DNA of 64,000 nt, taken from NCBI RefSeq assembly GCF_026151205.1, contig NC_087073.1, positions 14,217,837-14,281,836 on the forward strand, written 5' to 3'. The DNA comes from Bolinopsis microptera (Eukaryota > Ctenophora > Tentaculata > Lobata > Bolinopsidae). Shown here piece by piece: positions 26,201 through 38,200 of the stretch (the stretch's first letter is position 1; the number at the start of each line of letters is the position of its first letter). The notes beneath the pieces were generated by a model, which was not told where the DNA came from, searched no databases, and saw only the letters and a list, made by a program, of their open reading frames with translations. Both the position numbers and the translations under genes were made by a program.

Positions 26201-29200
26201 ATGAACGGATAGGTGAGAAAGCAGTAGATTGTTAGGGACTGAGAATTCTACTAAAATCATTCCATTATCACTTGGAGAAGTACAACGAAACAAATTTCCA
26301 GGTAGTAGCTGTTTTGGAGAACAGCACCTCCCTTCTCTGGTCCATGGGCGGTAAGCAAGGATCTGAGTGGAAGGAAGCTAACGTAGCTATCGGACAACAC
26401 GGCAACTACCACATCGGTATCAGGGCTAACACTGATATCGGCAGTCCAGAGGGCCACATGGCTATTGATGATACCCAGTTCTTCGGGTGTTCGATTAAGA
26501 CGTACAAGACACCAAAGAGGATAGGATGTTACCGTCACAACACGACAGTATCAGGGTTACCCACCATCGTCAGACAGTACTTCTACCCTCCCTACGGTAT
26601 CAGACAGCTCTGTGAAGAGGCTGCTCTCAAGGGAGGCTACACGGTACGTTTTATTATTAGCTGTGTTACAGAATTTGGTTTTATGTGCTTTTGTTTTATA
26701 ATCTTAGGATAAAATTCAGGTGCCGAAAACACCTTTAAACTAGTTCGATGAGGAATAATCATGACTAACTATAACTCGTTTCTTTCCGCAGACCTTTGGT
26801 ATCCTGAACGGTCGTGAGTGTCGCTCCGGACCTGATGCTATGAACACATACGATAAGGACGGTAAGAGCACCTCCTGTAACGGTGACGCGGGCAGCTATG
26901 ACGCTTACACCGTGTTTATGTTCGAGGACGAGAAAGCTCCCCCACTGACCCCCGCTACGATAGTAACCCCACCTGCTAGTGGGGTGGTACCTGGAGGGTT
27001 CAGCTTCACTCTGACTTGTGGAACTACTGGATATCCCCAACCTGCTGTTGTGTGGACTAAAGATGCAGTCAGTCTTCCTGATGACAACAACTTTAAGGTA
27101 GGCCTTGATGGTAGAGCTTTTAGTGATAATGGTAGGAGTGTATGATTGAGTTATGATATGATGAAATATTCCTCACATTGTTGTCGTTGTAACAGAACCC
27201 ATAGCAAAACCTGTTTCTCATCCTCAGATTGACAGTAACGGGACTCTGATAATCACGAATGTTGTCTCCGAATACTCTGGCACTTACATGTGTAGCGCAG
27301 AGAACGGTCTCGGATCAGACTCTGCTTCAGCTACTTTCACTGTTCTGGGAGAGTGTACGTTTGAGACGGACATGTGTTTCTTTAGTCAGAGCTCGGATGA
27401 TAAATTCGATTGGATAAGACAAACTGGCAAAACTGTCAGCGTAGACACCGGGCCTACCAACGATCACACTATCGGAAAAAGTAAGTTTCGTTTTTATCTT
27501 CAAAGTGCAACAGTAAGTTCCACTTTCAAGGTAGCAGTGTGTAAATTTTCCCATCCTATATACAACTCTTGAACTTGAAATTATTTTTAAACAATCCAGT
27601 AACTTCCGTCCGTTACTCACACCACAACCCTTGTAGCTGGAACACAGTGCCCTAAAGCATATCCCAACGTGTATTACAATGGAGAATATTGCTGCAAGTA
27701 CGACAAAGAAAGCACCTACCCAGCCCAGGGTGATCTCTGTGATGGGGGTCCTATTGGGTTCGACAGTCTCTGCTGTCAGGGCAACGCTTATAGATCATGT
27801 TCTAGTGCTCCTTGCTCTAGCTATGGATCTGCTGGTTCGTCTTAACAGCTGTGGTGTACTTATTGAACAAATAAGAAAAACGATTTCTTAATAAGAGTGT
27901 GTTAATGTTAATTTTAAAATGTTAATTTAGTTACAAAATTGCTTATATTTAAAAATCACCAATACTCTAACATCCCAGGTTACTACATGTACATCGAGGC
28001 ATCAGGCCGCCGACCCGGAGACAACGCTATCCTGGCCACTCCAACTGTAGACCGTGCCGGACCACGATGTGAGATGAACTTTTGGTATCATATGATGGGA
28101 ACCAAGATGGGGCATCTCAACGTCTGGATGACTGCCAATAATGTTAAGACTCTGCTCATGAAGAAATCGTTTGACCAGGGCGCTGATGTTTGGTTTGAGA
28201 GCGGTGCTTTTATTGGTGCTCAGACAAACTTCTCCATTATGGTCGAAGGTTTGATGATACGATTATTGTCATTACATTCATAAGCTATGTACTTTATTCG
28301 CGCTCATAATCTCTGAATTTAAAATAAACCCACTCCACCTTCCTGTAAAAAGAAAATTCCTGTAGGAGTGGTTGGAACATCCTACACAAGTGACCTGGCA
28401 ATAGACGATGTTGGGTTCAGACACTGTGGCGAGAACGAGCTCCCAGTTTGTAACTTTGCGGAGTTTACTTGCGGTAATGGTCGGTGCATCCCACAAGATC
28501 TATTGTGTGACTTGGTGGACCACTGCTGGGACGGCAGTGACGAGAACGACTGTGGTAAGTGGAAGAAAATCAAGGTTATATAAAATGAGCACTTTGGAAC
28601 TGACTCATTCGTTTCTTTTCTAGCTAATTGCGAAACGGTTGTTCGTGTATACTGTATAAGTGTATAGAATAGTGTATTTAATTCACTAAATTCCTTGCTT
28701 CACTGACATAACACCTCTCAGATAACCACCCTGTTAACATTGGTTGCTACACTGAAGTACCTGATAACCCTGTATTCCCTGAAAAGTTAGGAGATTTCTC
28801 TCAAGCTCATAACGCGACCACTGCTTGTGCTCAGTTGGCTCTTGCTAAGGGTTACAAGGTAAGACTTGTTGTATCTTCCACTCATTCGGAGGCAGCTTAC
28901 AGTTGAACTTGTCTATTTAGGATAACTTTTGTTTCAAATATTTTAATGCCGTATTACAATGATTTGTGGAACGCGCTTCCGATAGTCATTTACATATTTT
29001 CACACTTAATTGGAATTCTAATTGGATATCATAATGATCATGATACTGATTATTTTCCATGGTCGGTCACTCTAATAGGTCACATGATCAGATCCCATAA
29101 TCAGATCACATGATCACATCTTGACACCACACTAAAGACCACATTATCGTGAGCGCCTTTGGAGGTGGTCTGTGAGTTGACACCAGTCCATTAACGATAT

Positions 29201-32200
29201 GTGAACTGTCCTGGTATCAAGCAGATATTTGACACCACCCACAGGGCCAGTATAAATACCCCCTCCGACTCAGTACTATTATCCAATTCTCTTACTTCAT
29301 CTTATAACGATATCAACTAAACTACAAACTCTCAAAATGGTTTTCTCTCTCCCTAAAATCTCTCTCCCAACTCTGAGACACCGCAAAGTTGCCCCTGCTT
29401 TCTGCTCGTGCACTGCTACACAGAAGAGCGTCCGAAGAAGGGAAACTCCTCTTGTTCTCCTTCCTGCTGGTTCCAAACCTAACACACAAGCTTTCTACGC
29501 AAACCCTCCTAAGATATCCAGTCAGGATTCCTTCATTCCCAAATATACCTCAACTGGGATATCTGATGAAGATTTGGAAGAAACTAAATCCTGCCAGACC
29601 ACTGGATGCACCACCCTGTACATCACAGCTTCAGCTCAGAGGAACTTTGTTGCCCCTATAATCGAACTAACTGACGGAACAGTCACACCAATGAACTTTT
29701 CACACGATGAGATCGTATCTGATGACACCCCTGCAAACTTCCTGTTCTGCACTCAGAACTCCGAAGATATCCAACCTTGTCCAGTCATGTCCGGACAGAG
29801 CAAGAAGTCAACTATAGGCAGATTCATGAAAAGAAACCTGACAAGAGGACGAACATTCCTGAGGAAGATGAAGAAACCAAGATCCCTCCCTGTCTACCCT
29901 GCTGGAAGAAGCTCTGAGCGAAGGACGATGAAAAGAAGTCTCCCCTCCATGCCCGGATCATTTGTTTGAATGAATATTAACTAGTGTGAATATTTGAGTG
30001 TGACTATTTTATAATTATAATTCTTATCCGTTAAACTCAGAAATTCATTTATTATATCAATAAACTTCATATCAATAAACTTCATATCAATAAACTTCAT
30101 ATCAAAAAACTTCATATCAATAAACTTCATATCAATAAACTTCATATCAATAAACTTCATATCAATAAACTTCATATCAATAAACTTCATATTTTCATTT
30201 ATTATATCAGTAAACTTCATATCAAAAAACTTCATATCAATAAACTTCATATCAATAAACTTCATATTTTCATTTATTATATCAGTAAACTTCATATCAA
30301 AAAACTTCATATCAATAAACTTCATATCAATAAACTTCATATCAATAAACTTCATATCAATAAACTTCATATCAATAAACTTCATATCAATAAACTTCAT
30401 ATTCATAAACTTCATATTCATAAACTTCATATTCATAAACTTCATATTCATAAACTTCATATTACCTACTTACTTGTGTAGGTCTGTAGAAGCATTAGAA
30501 TCGGGCGTTGCCTGCCACAGGTTATCCCGAATTTAGAAGCTTGCTTTAATAATAATACTTCATATCAATAAACTTCATATTGATAAACTTCATATCATAA
30601 CTTCATATCAAACTCGGGCGTTGCCTGCCACAGGCTATCCCGAATTTAGAAGCTTGCCTTAATAATAATACTTCATATCAATAAACTTCATATCAATAAA
30701 CTTCATATTCATAAACTTCATATCAATAAACTTCATATTCATAAACTTCATATTCAAAAACTTCATATTAATAAACTTCATATTCATAAACTTCATATTC
30801 ATAAACTTCATATTCATAAACTTCATATTCATAAACTTCATATTCATAAACTTCATATTCATAAACTTCATATCCATAAACTTCATATTCATAAACGTCA
30901 TATTCATACTAAATTTGTTTTTGCAAACAAAGCATTGCAAAGTGTAATATGGGTTAACATAAACTGGTCAGCCACAAGTATGGTAATTTTACTTTCTAAT
31001 CCCCAGGCATTTGCCCTGCAAAGTGGTGGATTGTGCTACTCGGGACCCAACTGTGACAAGGACTACTCTAAGTACGGACTCTCCTACAGTTGTGTTAATG
31101 GACTTGGTGGTTTCAGAGCCAATGATGTCTACATGTTTGGACAAGGTTTGAACTTACTGTTTTGATGTATTTTCTATCAAATAAACGTTTTACCAATTCA
31201 CCTTGAACAATGAATTAGTTAACAATGTGTACCTAAGCAATTGTGGTAATAGCTAAAACCAACCTATTTAGATGGATCCTGCAACTTTGAGCACGGAACC
31301 TGTAAGTGGAGCAGCACTACAACCCTCCAGTGGACCCGACATCATGGTCCCAGCAACCCTCCCTTTACTGGACCACCCACTGATCACACTCAGGGTAACT
31401 CATATCACTCATTTAGCTCCTCTTTCACTTTTTGTTTGGTCTGATTTCGAGTCACTCCTCTCGACTTGGAATGCCACTAAATAACAAGTTGGGCATTTTC
31501 AGGAACACCAGCAGGGAACTACATGCTTCTGAATGCCACAGCAGGCACCCCCGGTGACATCGGGACCCTTGTCTCACACCAGATAGAAAACACTGGTCCT
31601 CTCTGCGCTATTAGCTTCTGGTACAACATGAAGGGTAGCGGTGTCGGTAAACTTCAGGTCAGTTACCGGGTTGGCAAATTAAAAATACGTAATTACTCGC
31701 TGCTTCAGGTGAAGTTAAATGGGTTTAGTTCAAGTCGTTCATCTACAGTCTAGACTGTAGTTTATAAGCGCAGTTTCTGTTTACTTGTGACCATGATCAA
31801 TGTCGGTTAAATCTCCATTCTGTAGGTGTACGTGACGGACTCAGCCGGACAAGTTGAGCTCTGGTCTCAGGTCGGTTCAAGTGGGGACGGCTGGAGATAC
31901 GCAGGTTTCTTCGTCGGAGAGAAGATGCAAGCTAACATCACCTTCATGGGTATTCTTGGCAGAAACAAATACGGAGATATTGCCCTTGATGACATCCATT
32001 TCTCTAGGTAATTTTATCGCTGACAAAATGATATCTAAAAGATAAAGTTAAAGAAATTTTAAAAATCCATCTCAACTTCCTAAAGATTTTTCTTGTGATT
32101 CTCAACCCCTCCAGATGCGGGGCGGAACACAGTAACCTGTACTTCGTGGGGGATCTTGGTGAGGACTGTGACACAGTTTGTGAGAACAACCAGCTGCTCT

Positions 32201-35200
32201 GCACTGGTAAAGTTGCTACTGATAACAAGCTGGATCTGTTCACTGAGCTGGGTATCACTTGTACTCCTAACACCAGACCTTATCAATACGAGTGAGTTGT
32301 CACTTGTCTTTATCAGTGTGGAAACGGTTTGATCGCTTATCTGAGATTATGTGTGGAGATAAAATGAGCGTATTCGTCTTGTTATAGAAAAGGGTTATCA
32401 TTTAAATTTGTATAACTACAATTTTGGTAATGAAACTCCTCTGAATAAGATCATTCATTTTAATCTCTTCTAGTGACGAACCTTGTTACCACGACGACCC
32501 TCGGTCGCCTAACTACGGAGAATGTATCGGATTTATCAATGTGCCTGACAGTGTGCCATGCTCTGGAAGTTATTCTTCTTCTAGACGTCTCTGTGGCTGC
32601 AAACTCAGTGACGGTTGTCAAGGTAATATTAACAGCTTTTTAATCAATATTTATTATTTGAGTCATGGATGAAAATCTAAAATCGATGTTGTCGGCCAAT
32701 TTGTGATCGCGGAAAATATACTGAACTTTGGGAATACGAATATCATTTTCACTAAAATATACCGATTAAGTTTTACGATCTCTTCTGAATACCAAATTTT
32801 CTCAAGGTGCTGACTCGGAGCGCGTCGACTGTTTCCCCGGTAACTCGGGAGTTTCCCAAGACCAGTGTCTCCGGGCTGATTGTTGCTATGACGAGACTCT
32901 CACTGCATCCGGAATCCACTGCTTCAAGAGGAATCTTACTGAAGTTTGCCCTGTTGGTAAGTCATGTTTAATTAATACAATAAAGAAGACGATTAAGGAT
33001 ATAGATTTGCACTTGAAATTGTAAATCTCAAAATTGGATGTACTGTTGGATGTAATGGGAATTATGAAAATACAGCCAGTTTATTAACCATGACCCGTTC
33101 CCAGGTGAGAGAGCGTGTAAGAGCGGACAGTGCATCCCAGAAGGATTGTTCTGTAACTATGAAGCTGGTGACTGTTTCGACGACACTGACGAAGACGGTT
33201 GTGAGCAAGCCTTCGGGGACTGTAACTTTGAGGGAGATTTGTGTGGGTGGAGCGATCATAAGCGGGACCAGTTTGACTGGACCCGGCACAGAGGTTCCAC
33301 TGGTACTAGCAGCACCGGTCCTAAATACGATCATACAAGAGGATCACCCAAAGGTATGTGAAATGTTTGAAAAGAGCTGATGGTCTATGAAGAGTTTCCT
33401 GGTTTAATAACTTCTATTTCCTATGCCTGTTTCGTGATTTCTCAAGTTTTAACGAACGGAACCCTCCAAGGTTACTACATGTATATAGAGGCTTCCCTAC
33501 CTCGTATCTCCGGTGATAAAGCTATCCTGAAATCTCCCGCCATGTCCGCTGAAGGACAGTGTACTCTGAACTTCTGGTACACCATGTACGGGAACACTAT
33601 CGGTGATCTCAACGTTCATCTGATAAACGAAACTGGGCAGTTCGTGGTAAGTGCTCTATAAATAGGGAGATATAGTTTTTATGATATCAGTGAAGTTGAT
33701 GGAATTTGCATAAATAATTTTATTGAAAGAAATATTGGCTTTAAGTCATGTTTGTTCTCAGATCTGGTCAAAGAGTGGTAATCAAGGCGCGGACTGGATC
33801 TCAGCATCCTATCAACTACCGACAATGTCAAAGTTCCAAATCATGTTCGAAGGTTTCAATGCACACATATTCCACTTGAAATAAATTAGTAATTGAACGA
33901 TTTGATATAATAATGATAATTTTGATATAATAATGATAATTTTGATATATTAATGATAATTTTGATATAATAATTTTGATATAATATTGGACACATTTAT
34001 TTTGGATAGAATATTCTAAAACTTAAAGCTCAAACCCAACCCTGCTCAGGAGTGAGAGGATACAGTGTAGGGGCAGATATAGCAATAGACGACGTCTCAT
34101 TCTCCGGCTGCACTCTCGCTAGTCTATGTCCTGAGGACGCTTTCACTTGTGGAGGTTTAGAGTGTATTCACAAAGACGAACAGTGCGACTTTATCAACCA
34201 GTGCTCTGACGGAGAGGATGAAGCTTATTGTGGTAAGTTTGGTTGCTACCGAAGAGATTCTTATTCTAGAGATGTTTCTTGCCAATCCTTAAATGTGTTA
34301 AATTATCATATATTCTCGAGTCTTTTCGACGATCGCATCTAATGTTAATGCGCCCAATCTCAGGCTCTTGTGACTTCGAGAACGGAATCTGTGGTCTGAT
34401 CCAGAGTGTGTACGACGACTTCGACTTCACACGTCAGACAGGACAAACAGCGAGTAAAGGAACAGGACCTAGCACTGACCACACTACAGGATCTGCAGAC
34501 GGACACTACATCTACATAGAGTCCTCCTACCCCCAGCAGGCTGGAGACAAGGCTGAGATCATGACTCCCGTTTACAGGGGCTCTGCTCCTAAGTGTAGGA
34601 TGACATTTGCTTATCACATGTACGGGAATACTATCGGAACACTGGAGGTGAGGGTTTAGTATTTTACTTTGAAAATAAACTGCACTTGTAACTTATTTAT
34701 TAATCCATCTGAGTACTTTGATTTATAACTACTAATCCTCTCTCTAATTTGTGTAAACCTGTGTTATTCCCTCAAAATAACACTCGATTAGTAACTATCC
34801 ATCGCCTCCCTAGGTGAGAGTGCTCTCTACTGCTACCGGTGAAAGCAAGACAGTTTGGCAGCACTCTGGTACTAGCGGAGACGCTTGGTTTGAGACAGCT
34901 GTTGCTATTGGAGCTCAAAACATGTTCCAGGTGGTCTTCTCGGCTACCGTCCGCAACAATGCTGGAGATATCGCTATTGATGACATCTCATTCATTGACT
35001 GCAGTCCTGGAAACTTCTATGGCCCGGTTGATTGTTCGTTTGAGAGTGATTTCTGCAACTACCTCAACCAACAGCACGAGGTACACTAGATTCTATCAAA
35101 ACATTTAGAGATTGGATACAAAATTGAAATACTATACAGCTCGTGATGATATCTACTGACTTCAAAACTTCGAGAAAAAAACTATAAACTTTTTCTCCCC

Positions 35201-38200
35201 TCAGGACAACTTTGACTGGACGAGGATTCAGGGTACCACCCCTAGTTGGGACACAGGACCAGGATTTGATCACACCTATAACGACACCTTCGGTCACTTC
35301 GCCTACATCGAGACGTCCTATCCTAGGATTCCAGACGATAAGGCTATCTTGACCAGTCCTTGGATTAAGACTGAGAATCCTGCAACTGGTAAATATACCC
35401 CTATAAACTACTCCTATCACTCAGAATTAATCGTTACACTTTCTGTATCATACGTTCCCCTCTTATTTCATTGAAGCTAAGTTAGTTCAATTTCTTTATC
35501 TCTCCTGAATCTTGACCAGGTATCTACGCTGGATACAACTGTTCGTTCAGTTTCTGGTACCACATGTACGGAGCTGATGTAGAAAGTCTTGAGGTCATCA
35601 TGAAGACTGCTGCTGGTGAGCTTTATTCACATCTCCTTGAAATTGCTAGCTGTTTCTTTTGATTTCATATCGTAATTTCTAGACATCGAGTAGTAGAAGT
35701 AAATATATAAAATCATGTCTGTTCTGTAATTGAAATCACCACTTAAAGCTGGGAAATGCAATTCAAGGAACTAACCTCTTGCTGGGCAGGTAACACGACG
35801 ATAGTGATGGAGAAAGGAGATCAAGGAGACGCCTGGAAAGAGGGCTCAGCTGTTATTAACGAACACGACGCAGCTCGGTTCATGTTTGTGGGTACTAGTG
35901 GGAAAAGTTTCTCCGGAGACATTGCCATCGACGACATCTCTGTAAAGACCTGTCTCATAACTCCGCTCTGTAACGACAAGGATTTCATGTGCCTCACTAC
36001 TCCTAAGTTCGTGAACTCTATGGGAGTATTCCTGTAGAAATTGTATTGGTGTTTTTAGACATAGATCTTTGGGTCTAATTATTTCTGAATTTAGTGCTCG
36101 ATCACCTTCTAGTTATAACCTCAACCCTATCAGGTGTATCACCCCTTACAAAGTGTGCAACTTCTACGATGACTGCGGTGACAGTACAGACGAGAACAGC
36201 TGTGGAGACTGTGACTTTGAGAGGGACTATTGTGGTTGGACCTCCCCTGAGAACTACAGGCTCTGGGCCCGGTTCAGAGGATCTACTTTTACTAACGGTA
36301 CCGGCCCTGATACTGACCACACTACTGGCAAAGCTAACGGTTAGTTCAAACTTGTAGCTGTTCCCCTTCTACATATAATACTTGACACCAGAGCTGACTG
36401 AGAGCCTTGATTTTCATCATGGTCTCTTAGCGTTAATATTTTGAGATTTTAAGATGTTGGTTCCTAAATTTCAATTTATGTTTGAATATGTTTTAGTAAA
36501 TGTTCAAATATCAGGTTTCTACATGCTATTCGAAGCCCATCTGGGTGTTCGACAAGGAGAGCAAGGATTACTAACAAGTCCAGTATTCATGGAGAGTAGT
36601 GCTACCTGCAAGATAGACTTCTACTACCACATGAAGGGAAAGAATATGGGAATTCTAGAGCTTTTCATTGTCGATGAAAACGATGGTAGGTTCTCTTTGT
36701 GGTTCTCACTAGAATGTCTGAACATTATTTTAGTTCAAATCTTTCCTTTATCAATCCGTACAAAATTATGAATTTGCCCCCTGATAACCTGCCTTACCCT
36801 GATATTATTTACAGTGAAGACCTCTTTGTGGAAGAAGGATACGGAACAAGGCAGTGACTGGATGTACGACACTGCTCAGATCGGACACAAACGGAACTTC
36901 TACATCGAGTTCGTAGCGACCAAGGGTTTGGGAAGTCAGGGTGATATAGCTCTGGACGACATTAAGTTCTCCAACTGTGCCATGGGACCAAGCGCCAACC
37001 TGACCATCAAGGACATGGCTGTTAACAAAACAGTCGGTGTGGATACAGATGTGATTCTGGACTTCACTTACGATGGTGCTCCACTAGCTTATGTTACCTG
37101 GACTAAAGATGGAGATGCTCTGCCAACTTCTCCTAGATTCTCAGTCGGCATGGACGGTTAGTTCATTTTCAATGGTATTTTGGTATTCGGTTGTGAGTTG
37201 TCTGAAATAGTTGACATTGCAACACATGAGAACGTTTATAATTCAACTTTTAATCTAATGATTCTAATTCTAATGTTTGGCAGGGTCTCTGTCTATCATG
37301 GCAACTGCAGCGGAAGACTCGGGAGTATACACGGTGAAGATCAGTAATGGTTTCAGTGAAGCTACAGGACAAACACAGTTATTTATTGCTGTTGGATCCT
37401 GTGACTTTGAGACCAATCTCTGTGGTTTGAAACTCAGCTACAAGCCTTCCTTTTACTTTGAACGAACCAAGGACAGTGGACTCACTGATCATACTACAAG
37501 TGGAAAGGGTGAGTTTATCTCTAATTCTGTGTTTGATATCTCCGTAACACTGATAACAGTTTTGTTTGCAATCACAACCATAACGAATTGTGATAACGTG
37601 ATCTGAAATGTAAACTCCTCAGGTTACATCCTAGCTCTGCAAGCCAACAACCCCGGACCTGTCATCTCAGCGACCATAACCTCGCCACTCTACCGGGTGA
37701 AGTATGCCAGCTACTATGATACCTGCAAGATGCAGTTCTATTACCATCTCAACGGCACTGCTGGTCCCATCAAGGTCAGAGTCAGGGACATGGCTTCTGC
37801 TGTCCCGAAATGGAAAACTATCTGGTCAAAGTAAGTGATGTCTTAGATTTAATCGAAATTCCTGTGATGAATATGAAATTAGTTTATTTATGGCATTTGA
37901 ACTTATTTTAGTTAATGGTCCAAATCATGACCATAAAGGTACACCATCCTGTATATTTGTTTGACGTCGTTTTTTTACTGGACCTCGTGCGATATCACTA
38001 CACTGCTAATTTTCAGGATCCCACAAGGTAACGGATGGAAAGGAATAGCTCTTTCCTCAGAACTCGGATACAGAAACACTCTGATGTTCCAGATACAGGC
38101 CAACTCTAAGAAGGGCTTCAACTCTGTGATCGGAGTAGACGATCTGCAACTCACTGGCTGCCAAGGTAATATTGTATAGATAGTAGAATGGTTAATGCTT

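Noticed and set aside
29981..30940. MKFI/MKFM repeat proteins on the minus strand
   Set aside because: Product of the 15-bp minisatellite.
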